Assembly (NCBI GenBank): GCA_958295665.1
Contig: OY282558.1
Location: 66,080,789 to 66,144,788, forward strand
Length of the DNA stretch: 64,000 nucleotides
Source of the DNA: Tipula vernalis
Lineage: Eukaryota > Arthropoda > Insecta > Diptera > Tipulidae
Direction: 5' to 3'
This document shows positions 10,326 through 21,427 of the stretch, piece by piece (the first letter of the stretch is position 1; every line of letters begins with the position of its first letter). Position numbers and translations under genes: made by a program. A model generated the notes under the pieces. The model worked only from the letters and a program-made list of their open reading frames with translations. It had not been told where the DNA came from and made no database searches.

Positions 10326-13300
10326 GTTATTTCATGCAAAGAACATTTTGAGCGTTTTTCGTCAAAATAAAAAGGGGTCATCAAATGGGGGATACTTCGA
10401 TCGTTTTCGTATCGAAGCACCTCGTAGAGGTAATTTAATAGGTTTTTGATGCCAAGCAGCCGCCGGCACATTTAGCGCCACAGGTGTCACTGAACACAGA
10501 TATTGTTTCGTTCTTGTTTCACAATTTTCGGCAGGTTTTCTTCTCGATTTGTATATAATGTTGTGATGTAGTAATTCGAAGAGGATTTATATGAAAAAGT
10601 TTAAGTTTAGCCATTAATTTATACATTTGATTAACTGCATCTATAGTTTTAAAGATTAAATTTGAAGTCAAACGAAAGAAGTTAATATTCATAATTTCAG
10701 ATTTCTATTCAATTTGAAGAGGTTGACAAATACATGGAGAGGCGTATACACATATAAGATGCGACGCATCATCTTAAATGAGTAATTTTTTATTAAAAGA
10801 AGTGAAAGATGAGCAAACACAACGGGAAATAAATGTTTATTTATTTTAATTTTATTGTTTTTATTGTTTGTATACTGGACCTGTAAATAAATTTAAATAA
10901 ATTAGTAAAATTAATAAATTAATTTCATTAAAGTAGATTAGTACGTATTTCGAGTAAAGTTAATGCGTGTTAAAACAAAAGGAAATGAAAATTTGTTTGA
11001 AAGATATTAATCTTTTCCGGTTTTTTAATTGGTGGAATATTTAAAATTTGCCCATTTCAATTGCTAAATCTGCTAAATTGACTGATTTTAAAATGTAACC
11101 TTGTACTGTACAAATCCATCTAAGTAAATAACGCCTATAATTCAATGTTTATTTATTTATGTCTCTATAAATTCGAATGTGTGTAAAATTGTATATATTG
11201 AAAATTTGTAATTTATGGCGTTTCCATTAATTATTTATTTAATTTTATTTTTATTTATAAAAATTTTCAATGAATTTTACAATAATAACGTAAACAAAAT
11301 TTACTCTGAAGTGCATGCAAATATTTCGTAAAAATTTATAAATTTAGCCCAATACTAATATTGATGACCATGACTAAATTAGTCATTTATATACATAACT
11401 GTTGACTTTCTAGGTAGAAATGTTTTTTCCATCTCATCTCAAGAGAAATTGACAAAAATACGTAACTAATCGTGTTCAATTTTAACGCAACTTTGAAACA
11501 TTTTTCAATTTTGCTTCGAATATACAATTCTGCTAGAATTTACAATTTTTTGTCGTTAAGTAAAAAAAAACACGTTTTTCCCATCTTATATACACTTAGC
11601 ACGTGTTTATAATATATTTTTAGCACATACATATATTTATTTTTAATTACATACATCAATAATAACAAACATTTTATTTTTAAAATAATTTTATAAAAGC
11701 GAATCATGTTGGCATGCATTACCAAACAAACAAGCAATTCGAAGGTAAACATACAAAAACACCACTCTGTGTAGCCTGTGTAGAATATTGTATACAATAT
11801 ACAATACAGATATCTTAAAGAAGGTTGTTGATGACGATGCGTTGAAATTAATTGCAATAAACAATGTGCTATTAACCACTATGCGATGAAATCATCGTTC
11901 AGGAAATTTATTTTCTTTTCAGAAACACACACAATTAGTAAAACAGAAAATTTTCATATGTTACCGAGCTTAATACAATATTATAAAGATGATTTAGTGG
12001 AAATTTTGAGCTGGGTTGAAATATATCAATTGAATTGTGCCAAGGAATTTATTTTGTCTTAATACTTAGTCTGAACAAAACAAAAAATGTTTTAAAAGAA
12101 AATACGCAAAAATAGGGTATTTGATTATTTTTCGATGTAGATTAGATTTAAATTATTGACACGTCACATACGTAAAAAATGCGGCGAACGATCGAGATAG
12201 AAAAAAATTTAGTGTCTAGCCGCCAATTTTATTTTTATTTTTTATTCTGCAGTTTTTTTTTTTTTTTAATCAAAACAAACCCACGTTGACTATATAGATT
12301 AAATATAATTTGTGACTTCAGAGACTAATTGTTTGTCTGCCATGTGGAAATTCGATCGAAATTGAAAATTTATATTTGTTGATCGAGTTTTGATTTTACT
12401 ATACATATTTGGTTGTTTGTTTTAATAATATCAATAGTATCAGTATCGATATTCTTAAACTAATACCGTAATTATCAAGGCAATCGACTGAGAAAAATAT
12501 TGACGTTTCGATGTTGATTCCAAAAAAAAAAATAATTAGTGTCGTATATGTGATCTCATTTCCTAGACTACATCGCAGTTTATGTTGGCAATGGCTCGAT
12601 TATTGTTGTGTTTTTTTTTTACTTTTTTTTGTACTGTGCTTATTCGCGCTTTTTAATTTAATAGCGTGTAGAAAAGTGCACAGATGATTTTCGCACTGAT
12701 TTCAAATAATTTTGAAATTATGGTTAATCATGACACATTAGGTTGAAACTATAGTTAACTCGAAACTTTAGTTCTGGAACTGAAATGTAATTTAAAATTA
12801 AGTTTTTGCATTTTATACTTGGCAAATTTAATAAGCAAAAAGTTCCAATCCTGAGCTTAAAACCGATCCTCAAGCCTAAAACCAAATCTCAATTTTAATT
12901 GATTTTAACATTCTCAGATTTTTGCTTGTAATCCTGGTAAAATGTTAAGAAATTTATTTCAAAATTTAAGAGTGCAATCTCTGATGTCTGAATTGGAATT
13001 TCTGTATCTTTTTCAGAAGTTGGTTGTCCATTAAAAGTTGAGTTTTGGAAAATTGCATTATTCAGAATTTCTTTTAAAATTTTACCACTAAATCTTACGT
13101 GAAATAATTCCACCGAAAATATGAAAGATATTGTCTTCAGGAACAAATGTAAAGCAAAATTGGCATCCGTATTGTATTGTATCTACCTAGAAAAAGATAT
13201 GATACCAAGTGTTTCCTTCGATTTTACCCTAAGTGAAATAAGCAACCATCCAAAAAAAGCGGATCTGCCAAGTGCGATATTACGAATCGAAGCTAATTAA

Positions 13301-13327
13301 TGATTTTTTCGGTTCATTTTCTATCTA
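10326..13327. other. Unassigned AT-rich sequence
   Basis: I recognise no gene. Open frames of about 105 codons (11540-11857 minus) and 83 codons (12895-13146 minus) are low-complexity or lack any motif. Poly-T and poly-A runs are common, for example near 12250 and 12610. Confidence 0.5.
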
Positions 13328-13837
13328 GCAGATATGTCAATTCAAATATGTCATGTAAAATAATTCTGCAGTCGATAGAGGGCGCGAAATGTACTCAAAC
13401 ATGCTACAAAAGTTTAAATGAAAGGCAATATCTGCAGTCCTTCAGCGGTGCCGGATAATCCGGTCTTTGAATAAGCTTTGAAATTGAATTTAAAAAAATT
13501 TGAGAATATTGATTTTGGGACATACATATGTCCCATGAAATAATATCGCACTGGGGTTAAAGCACTGCAACAATTCTCTTGCAGTACAATTTTTATGTTA
13601 AGAGGAAGTATTAATCTAAACATTAGGTTAAAAAAAAATTGAGAAAATGACGTAAGAAATTGCCCCAATTTCTGACAATTTTTAGTATATCTGGCATATC
13701 CTACCCACTGCTAGAAACGTCGTGCATTGACATTTTTCTAAGTTTCACCAAAATATCTTCCAATTTTAAACCATTTAGCTTTATGTGAAACGACGTAATT
13801 GTTCGCATATTTGACACGTTTGAATTGACATATCTGC
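13328..13837. mobile_element. 510-bp TIR element (MITE-like)
   Basis: The left end GCAGATATGTCAATTCAAA is mirrored at 13813-13837 as TTTGAATTGACATATCTGC. The pairing is nearly perfect over about 25 bp. The interior has no transposase motif. A clear target duplication was not visible, so the superfamily is undetermined. A GAGAAAATGACGTAAG word occurs inside (13640) and again just outside (13920). Confidence 0.65.
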
Positions 13838-14449
13838 CAAAATGACTGCCAGCAAATAGCAAACAATTCATTTTTTTTTTAGCTGTAAACTAGAAGCGAA
13901 ACAATTTTAAAAGGACCTTGAGAAAATGACGTAAGTACAAGGCCAGCTGTTATCTGACATTTTTGAATTAAAATTTTATTGCGAAATTTATTAATTTTTT
14001 TAGTTCCAATTTTTCTGTAATTCTTACGTAATTTAGAATGTTTATGAATACATAATTGGAAACTTGGCAGATCTTTTTTTGTTCTTCGTTCATCATCAGC
14101 TGTGGCTACATAGCGATTAAAATGTATGTATAGTTTTTCGAACTTTGTTACAAATTTTTAAATTTTGTAAATTTCAATCGGAATCGAAATAAATACATAT
14201 GTATATTGAAAATATGTATTCTGAAAATTATCAATAAATTTAACATTACTGATTTTAATATGTTTCCATTGCCAAACCATTACGAATTTTATACGACAGA
14301 CCTTAGAAAAAATTTCTAAGGTTTACAATGTTTCTGGAGGCTCAGACTATTATTATTATTCGTTTGAAATTTCAAATCACTACCAAAAAATTATGGAAAG
14401 CAATCAAAAAAAAATTCAAAAATTTACAATTTTCACAATATTTTAAAAT
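13838..14449. other. Unassigned AT-rich sequence
   Basis: No gene or structured repeat was recognised apart from the GAGAAAATGACGTAAG word near 13920, also seen near 13640. Confidence 0.4.
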
Positions 14450-14451
14450 TA

Positions 14452-14671
14452 CACCTGTCCCTCGATTAACACGGTACTTGATTAACACGGATTTGATTTA
14501 ACACGGTCAACGAATTGGGACCAAGTCTTGATTAACACGCACAGAAGTTTCGCAGCGTTAATCAAGTACCGTGTTAATCGAGGGACAGGTGTATTAGTCG
14601 CGATTAACACGGTTTTAAGTTACACGGTAATTTGGCGGAACGGTCTTACCGTGTTGATCGAAGGACTGGTG
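14452..14671. mobile_element. Palindromic pogo-like MITE, copy 1
   Basis: The element starts CACCTGTCCCTCGATTAACA. An inner mirror end lies at 14591 (about 35 bp perfect) and an outer, more diverged mirror end at 14671. TA dinucleotides flank each end (14450-14451, 14592-14593, 14672-14673), fitting the TA target of Tc1/mariner/pogo elements. The interior repeats the GATTAACACGG word. It has no transposase. Short frames across it (14528-14761) come from the palindrome and are not genes. Confidence 0.8.
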
Positions 14672-14711
14672 TATTTCGTTAAATTTTTTTTTTCACAATA
14701 TTTTACAACTA

Positions 14712-14931
14712 CACCTGTCCCTCGATTAACACGGTACTTGATTAACACGGATTTGATTTAACACGGTCAACGAATTGGGACAAAGTCTTGATTAACACGC
14801 ACAGAAGTTTCGCCGCGTTAATAAAGTACCGTGTTAATCGAGGGACAGGTGTATTAGTCGCGATTAACACGGTTTTGAGTTTCACGGTAATTTGGTGGAA
14901 CGTTATTACCGTGTTAATCGAGGGACAGGTG
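14712..14931. mobile_element. Palindromic pogo-like MITE, copy 2
   Basis: This is nearly identical to copy 1 at a spacing of 260 bp, including the same AT-rich flank (TTTTCACAATATTTTA). The pair therefore arose by tandem duplication of a segment larger than the element, not by two insertions. Its outer right end (14907-14931) is a perfect inverse of the left end over about 25 bp, better preserved than in copy 1. Confidence 0.8.
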
Positions 14932-14933
14932 TA

Positions 14934-15838
14934 TTTCGTTAAATTTACTAAAATCAGAAGAGATCATAAATATTCCAAATGTAAATGTTTTGAAAGCAAT
15001 TTTTTAAAATTAAAAAATTCTAAAATTTATTGAAAAATCATTTGAGCTTTCGAAATTCAAAACAAAAAATTTTTAAGTATAGCGTTAATAATATATTAAG
15101 TGAAGGTTTTGTCAAATTTATTCTCGTTAATGGCTATTGTAAAGTGGATTGACTCGCCGCCAGTCTCCGAATCAATAAATTCTTATGGCAGACGCGACGA
15201 AACCGTAGTAAAAGTGTGATTCGCGACTCCTTTAGGAGGAAAGCTACTTATTGTAAGAGGTTACGTGCAATTTTGTAGACTCAAGCAAATCAGAAGTATC
15301 TTGCTTGGCATTCCAGTTTTGAGGACTTGGAATTCTTTGCAAATATTTAATAATATTATTTGATTAAAATTTTAATTTACTGACGTAATAAAAATATGCT
15401 GGTTCGATTAGGGTTAATTTATTTTGCGATTGTTTTGTCTTGCAACAGCGGTTCACCTACTGAGTGAAATTTAGCTGAGGAATTTTTATTTTCGCTTTTA
15501 TCATTATTATATGAAATTCCAATGTATTACAAAAATAAACCAGCGATAGCCGTCGTTAGTCCTCGTCGAAGTCAAAAACACAGTGCAATAGACCCTAATT
15601 TTCGTCACCTACAAGAAAGTGTAATATTATTTTACTTTTTAGGAAATAGTCATCGAATTCCTTAGTAAAACTCCTACTCTTTATTTTGACAGACCTCGGG
15701 GTTTTAAGCACCATTTTACTGTACATAAGGATGGTGGGGGCTTTACCAGGAAACATTCGTTTTAATATTTGTGAGAGTTGTAGTCGAGTCAAGGCAGTTT
15801 AAAATCATAAAAAATCATTGCACGACAATGAGCACGAG
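14934..15838. other. Unassigned sequence
   Basis: No gene was recognised. The part around 15130-15320 is less AT-rich and might be an unplaced repeat. Confidence 0.4.
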
Positions 15839-17465
15839 TAGGTTAGGTTAGGTTAGAGTGGCTGCCAAAACACACACTTAAACCGGTGACGGTCCGTTGT
15901 GATACCAAGGGATCCTACTCCCCTTACACCTTCATTGGAACCATTTTGAGCTATTTATGTAGCGTAAGATATCTCGCACATTGCAGTTCTCGAGACCCAT
16001 AAGGCCGTCCAAACTATACTTGCCCAGATGTTTATGCCTCCTGTAAGCTAGCGCCGGGCATGAGCAGAGGAAGTGGATCAGAGTCTCTTCCTCCTCTTCA
16101 TCCATACAGCTTCTACAGAAGTCATTTGCCATTGACCCAAGCCTCCCCGCTTGCTCCCCAATGAGGCAGTGTCCCATGAGCACCCCACGACTATGCTTAA
16201 GTCAGGTCTTCGTAGGGATAGTAGTGTTTTGGAGCGCTTCAAGTCCAGTTTCGGCCAGACTTGCCGCGCTACATAGCATGTTATGGTGTTAATCCACCTC
16301 TTCTGTGCCGAGGCTATCGCCTCATTTCTAAGCGCCCTAAACTCTGCTATGGGCCTCCCCAGATTTACCCTTTCCGGTTTCATTTGGAGAGTTGTACATT
16401 GCCTTGCCAGTTCGTCCGCTCTGCAGTTCCCCAGTACGCCCGAGTGACCGGGGACCCAGACTCTGGATATTGAAATGCTCACTCATCTCTTTAAGAGATG
16501 AGCGGCACTTCAATGCCACCACGGACGTCAGAGAAACTGATTCCAGCGACTTGATTGCCGCCTGACTGTCCACATATATTGTTATATCACTTGTGGCTAT
16601 GACATTATGCTTCAACCAAGTTAGCGCTTCCTCAATCGCTACCACCTCCGCCTGGTACACACTGCAGTGATCAGGAAAACGAACGGATATATTCACATTT
16701 AATTTGTCACAATAGACTCCTGCTCCGACTTTGCCGTTTAGCTTGGAGCGGTCAGTATAGAATTGTATACTTCCAGTTTCTGTTATTGACCTGTTCCCCC
16801 AAACCTTTTTCAAAGCATACAATCGGTATCGTGTAGTCACTATTCTCCAAATCTGCCTTTAGCGACCTGCCAATCGTCGAGTGACCCGTCTGAAGATATT
16901 TCCACTCAAATACGGCAGAGAGTCGTGCAGCCGTAGTTGCCGCTCTCTGCTTACCAAAGATGTCGACAGGAAGAAGGTAGAACATAGCCTCCAGAGCACG
17001 TGTAGGAGTTGTCCTCAGTGCCCCGCTTATAAGCAAGCAGGCCGTTCTCTGTACCTTCTCTATCTTATTCCTATAAGTTTTCTTGTTGAGTGCTGGCCAC
17101 CACACACTCACCCCGTACATCAGAATCGGTCTGACTACAGCGGTGACGAGCCAGTGTACCAGCTCTGGTTTTAGATCCCATCTCCTACCGACGGCGTTCC
17201 TACATGAGTACAGAGCCATGGTGGACTTCTTTACTCTCTCTAAAATATTGGGCATCCAATTTAGCTTACTGTCCAAGATTATGCCCAGAAATCTTGCCTT
17301 ATCAGTAAAGGCCAGTGCCGCCGTGCCATTTAAGGTAGGAGGGGCGACTACCGGAATCTTATATTTCTTCTGATCGCGAGTAACTTCACGAGTAAAAAAA
17401 TTACTGTTGTTTTCACCTTCTAATGCAAAACGATTGCTGTCGAAAATAGCGTCGAATTGCATAGT
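15839..17465 (-). mobile_element. 5'-truncated RNase H LINE (I/LOA/R1 group)
   Basis: A minus-strand non-LTR retrotransposon remnant. It starts inside the reverse transcriptase after the catalytic YADD and runs through the thumb, RNase H and a C-terminal Cys/His motif into a short 3' UTR. On this strand the 3' end is CTAACCTAACCTAACC (15841-15856). An RNase H domain behind the RT is known for the I, LOA and related clades; which clade this is was not settled. Truncation at the 5' end fits abortive target-primed reverse transcription. Confidence 0.8.
15935..17462 (-). pseudogene. LINE ORF2: RT C-terminus, RNase H, Cys/His motif
   Basis: Three overlapping frames carry consecutive parts of one protein, so at least two frameshifts have occurred. 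The first (17462-16752) holds the RT thumb: FLGIILDSKLNW, then VVRPILMYGVSVWWPAL. The second (16840-16337) holds RNase H: YTDRSKLNGK (Gly usual where Arg is seen), YQAEVVAIEEAL and YVDSQAAI. The third (16482-16078) continues with WVPGHSGVLGN and ADELA, the last acidic site. The end frame (16183-15932) has CRSCMDEEEEETLIHFLCSC, a C-terminal Cys/His motif typical of these LINEs. Confidence 0.8.
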
Positions 17466-17980
17466 TAGGCCTCAGGTAAGATAATCCAGTATTAACTGTC
17501 GAATTGAAATTAGATAACAAGAACGACTATTCCAGTCTAAAATTTTGTAATAATTTGCTTGATTTTAGAAAATTTGTAATTAATTGGCTTTGCCTTATTT
17601 TTTAAAACAGTTAAGCTTGACGTTATATTGCATTACGACTTGGATTTAAGAGTTTATAGGTATTCTGTTTTAAAATTCGATAAACCTTGAAGACTTTAAT
17701 GGTCAAATTTTCGACCGAATATACCGATACAATGGTTATTTAGCAGAAATTTCCATATCCGGTAGCGGGGTTAGCTAAAAAAAAAAAAGTTTCAGTTTAA
17801 TTGATCAAATTTTAATTTAGGGTTAGAATAAACATTTTCATAATGTATCGTCTGGGAAGAGGTCATGTTACGATTTTTACAATATAATTTTTCCATTTCG
17901 GATTTTTACGATGTCTCAAATTCTGTCTTCTGTAAGAAATACATAAAATACGATTAATCATATACAAAATCCGTCGATAT
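17466..17980. other. Unassigned AT-rich sequence
   Basis: No recognisable gene or repeat separates the minus-strand LINE from the following plus-strand Jockey remnant. Confidence 0.4.
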
Positions 17981-17982
17981 AG

Positions 17983-18720
17983 TTGTGTCGAATTTTGTCA
18001 TACGTGTTCGAAAAAATTTACGGCGGATTTTACACCGACAGAGAACTAAAGAGAGAACTCACCAACTCAACAGATGAAAGCGAAAAATGCATACTTTATG
18101 CGCAGTTAAAAAGTCTAGAAGATGTAGTTTTAAAAGTGAGTAACTCGAAAGAGAAACAGGATCTGATCGCCAGTAGACACTAGCGGTTAGAAAGTGAAGT
18201 AAAACCGTCACATTAAATATGGAAGCTACTGAAGTAGAGGAAGTGGCAAGAAAATCTGATTTGATCATGAAGAAAGGCAATACCAGAAAAAAGTGGAAAG
18301 CAGAATCATCGCCAGAATATGTTGAGCAAGCAAAGCAAACATCAACATTGAGTAACTTATCAATCCAGAAAATCAAACTAAAGAGAGAAAAAACCGCCTC
18401 CACCTACTAACATAGTTAATATCAAAGACTCTGTCAAAACTCTGATGACATCAATCACGGACAAACACTTCAAGACAAATGTCCCAGACTCAGATACTAA
18501 CTTTGAAGCTTAACGCTGAAAATGGTCAGTGGAATAGTTATGAGGACAAGCACGAAAGCCCAACTAATGTAATGGCTAGCGGATTACACCCAATATGCGA
18601 GAGAACGACGATCGAAGGATGCTATAAACATCATCAAGAAAGAGAGAACTATAAATGATAAAGGCAACAGCGTCTAGCAATGGGAAAAATATCCAAAAAA
18701 ATCCATGACATTCGATCAAT
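17983..18720 (+). pseudogene. Jockey-like LINE ORF1 remnant
   Basis: Frames 17983-18183 and 18219-18410 encode charged, Lys/Glu-rich segments. A following piece near 18400-18610 reads PPPTNIVNIKDSVKTL and later ASGLHP, resembling the RNA-binding ORF1 (Gag-like) proteins of Jockey elements. No CCHC knuckle is left. The assignment rests on those short motifs and on the adjacent Jockey endonuclease, so it is tentative for the first 200 bp. Confidence 0.55.
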
Positions 18721-18899
18721 TCAAAATATGAATAAAAAGCAAATTACCGTAGATGTGAAGTGGATAAAGAACTGCAAAATATAAGGAATCGTGCAAGAAA
18801 ATCTGACCTAAACCGTAGTAACCCTGTTGAGGAGGCTAAAACAGGTAACAACGACACTTATTTTTGAGCAATTGAAAAATCTGACATCATCGTCGCGAT

Positions 18900-19710
18900 C
18901 CAACACATCACCAAGCTGGAAATATTTTTATATTCACAAAAAGTTGACATATGCTTAATCTCCGAAACTCATTCCTCTAGGTCCTCATATGCGAAAATAC
19001 ATGGTTTCCGATTTTACCACGCCATCCATCCATCAGAAAGAGCAAGAGGCCGATCTGTTATTTTTATTAAGGAGAATTTAAAACACAATGAAGAATCAGC
19101 AGTTAAAATTCAATCTATGCAAGTTATAACTATCAAAATTCAAACAAAGTACAAAGAAGTAAATATATTAGCAATATACTGTCCACCATGACATAACTTG
19201 AAAAGAAAAGATTATGAAGAGCTGTTTAACAGCAAGGGCCATGCTTCATCATTAGCAGCGATTTCAATGCAAAAAACAGCTACTGCGAGTCAGGAAAAAA
19301 TTTTTAAAGGTGCCTTTCATTCTGGTGACTCACCAACTTACTGGCCAACAGATTTAAATAAAACACCCGATCTTATAGGTTTTTATGTAACAAAAGTTAT
19401 AGATGATAACTTTGTACATTCGCATGGAAAACAATGAAGAGTTTACTTCGGATCACTCTCCTGTTATTACGACACTCAGTGAAACAATAATTTAAAAAAA
19501 GTCCCTGCAAAACTTTGTAATAAGAATACTAATTGGAACCTTTTTCGTGAACTAATAAGAAACACCATAAAAGTTGTAGTGGAAGTGGAAAGACTAATAG
19601 AAAATACACTACAGGCTGCCTGGCAAAGTGCACCATTCATTTATGTAAATAGCATTAGTAGTAAAAATTATTCACTTGAAGTAAGAGAGATGAAATCTAT
19701 CCTATTTTTC
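18900..19710 (+). pseudogene. Jockey-like LINE endonuclease remnant
   Basis: In shifting frames the sequence reads VDICLISETH, HPSERARG, NILAIYCPP and TYWPTDLNKTPDLIGF. These are landmarks of the apurinic-type endonuclease that nicks the target in Jockey-clade LINEs. The nearby element at 28285-31130 has the same order of motifs. Stop codons and frame changes are frequent. Similarity to the start of a Jockey RT linker (LQAAWQSAP) is visible to about 19640. The sequence then switches to a different LINE type near 19700. Confidence 0.75.
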
Positions 19711-19724
19711 TTCAATGAGGCCTG

Positions 19725-20464
19725 GATGTACTGGAGCCCCAGCTAATCAAATTATATAGAGCCAGCTTTAGTCTGGAATACATCCCCAGATGCTGGAGGG
19801 AGGTAAGAGTCATTCATACCAAAAAAATGGGAATAAATCCTCTGAGGACATTAGGTCCTACAGACCTATTAGCCTTAAATCATTTATACTTAAAACCATG
19901 GAAAAAATATTGGGCCTGTATATCAGACTCAATATAATCCAAAGATGTCCTCTAAATCATAGCCAAGATGCTTATCAGGTGGGCAAATCTACGGAGACAG
20001 CCCTGCATGAATTAACATCGGAAATCGAGGATATACTTCGCAGCAAGGAGGTACTATTATGCTCCTTCATTGACATCCAGGGTGCCTTCCATAATACTAG
20101 TTTCGAGGTGATTCGGGAACAAGCTGTAGCGAGGGGTATCGACTCCTCAACCATCGGCTGGATAATAAACATGCTCAGAAGCATGAGAATTAAAGCCTTT
20201 ATTGGCGAAGCAAGCATCTCAATTGCAACTACCAAGGGCTGCCCTCAGGGCAGAGTACTGTCGTCGTTACTGTGGCTCTTGGTAATGGACGACTTGCTCG
20301 CTATTTTGAGGAACTCTCGAATATCAATCATTGCCTATGCTGATGATCTGGTGCTGATGGTCAGGGGCAAATTTGAAAGCACAATAGCTGAGCGTATGCA
20401 ATATGCTCTAAGATTGGTAAACAAGTGGTGTGTTGAAGTGGGCCTCAGCGTCAATCCCAAATAA
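19725..20464 (+). pseudogene. RNase H LINE: reverse transcriptase fingers and palm
   Basis: The coding sense begins near 19730 (LYRASFSLEYIPRCW) and shifts frame near 19820 into the 19790-20464 frame. Landmarks are SYRPISLKSF, AYQVGKSTETAL, SFIDIQGAFHNTS, GCPQGRVLSSLLW and the catalytic AYADDLVLM around 20333-20359. It ends at VNPK followed by a stop. The order and motifs match reverse transcriptases of the I/LOA/R1 group, different from the Jockey sequence just upstream. It would copy element RNA at the nicked target in the nucleus. Confidence 0.85.
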
Positions 20465-21427
20465 TAACATGTACTCTCTTTACAAATCGGAGGAGAATTT
20501 CCTTTCCTCCAATAACTATTTATGAACGGGGAAATACTCAAGATGACGTCTGAGGTTAAATATCTATATATCATTTTTGGCCAAAAATTAACCTGGAACC
20601 CCCACTTGAAATACATCGCGTATGCTTTGGTAAACCATGGGGCCTAAACCCACAAATGATAATCTGGCTTTACCAAACCATCATAAGACCTATGATATCT
20701 TATGCGGCGTTTATATGGTGGCCAAAGACAGAGCAAATAAATGCTCGTTCAGCTTTGTACAAAATTCAAAGGTTAATATGTTTGGGCGCAACGGGAGCAA
20801 TTAGGAGCTGCTCTACTGCTGCCCTTCAAAGATTGCTGGGACTCTCACCACTCCACATACATGTTAAAAGTGTGGCAGGTTTGAGAGCCATAAAACTGAA
20901 GGTAACAAGTCAGGTTAGACTGACTAGTTCGGGACACAATAGCATCCTGGATAAACTAAACTTGGCAGACGATATTGCCCAGCTATCAGATGTGATGGCA
21001 AAGACTACTGACTGCCGGAAAAACTTCACGATCCGGATACCCGAAAGGGACATGGTGGGGAACATCATTTCCTCCTTACCACAGCACGCATCGGTGTGGT
21101 ATGCCGATGGGTCAAAAACAAACGAGGTTGTGGGGCCCGGTTTCAGGCTCTGTATACCGTTGGGAAAGACCCCTACGGTTTTCCAGGCAGAAACCGTGGC
21201 CATCGAGACTAGCGTGCTTCAGTGCCTCAAAAAGATGTATATAAGAACGGAGATCTACATAATCTTGGATATCCAGGCTGTTTTATTAGCCCTGGCAGCT
21301 CCGGTGTTTAGCTCTAAACTGACATGGAGCTGCTACAGCAACCTTAGAAGGCTGGGTAGGGACAACAAGGTTACCCTCTTGTGGTCCCCGGCTACTCTAA
21401 TATACCAGGAAATGAGGTCGCAGACGC
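20465..21427 (+). pseudogene. RNase H LINE: RT thumb and RNase H, split by hAT
   Basis: After two frameshifts (20465-20650) the frame 20656-21438 continues with the thumb (TIIRPMISYAAFIWWPK) and RNase H. Acidic landmarks are YADGSKT, QAETVAIE and LDIQAVLLAL. The domain is cut at the NEVADA region by the hAT element starting at 21428. It resumes after the target duplication at 24018, where AYAKEGAGG follows in the expected order. The last residues before the hAT already show a frameshift (WSPATLIYQ). Confidence 0.85.

Noticed and set aside
11540..11879. Cys/Tyr-rich 105-codon minus-strand frame as a possible small secreted protein
   Set aside because: It overlaps another frame of equal quality. 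It is AT-rich with hydrophobic runs of low complexity, and there is no signal-peptide or splice evidence.
14528..15033. Two similar 77- and 81-codon proteins
   Set aside because: They lie over the two copies of the palindromic MITE and follow from its structure. They contain no transposase motif.
15839..15856. An interstitial telomere
   Set aside because: There are only three TTAGG-like units, positioned exactly at the 3' end of a LINE.
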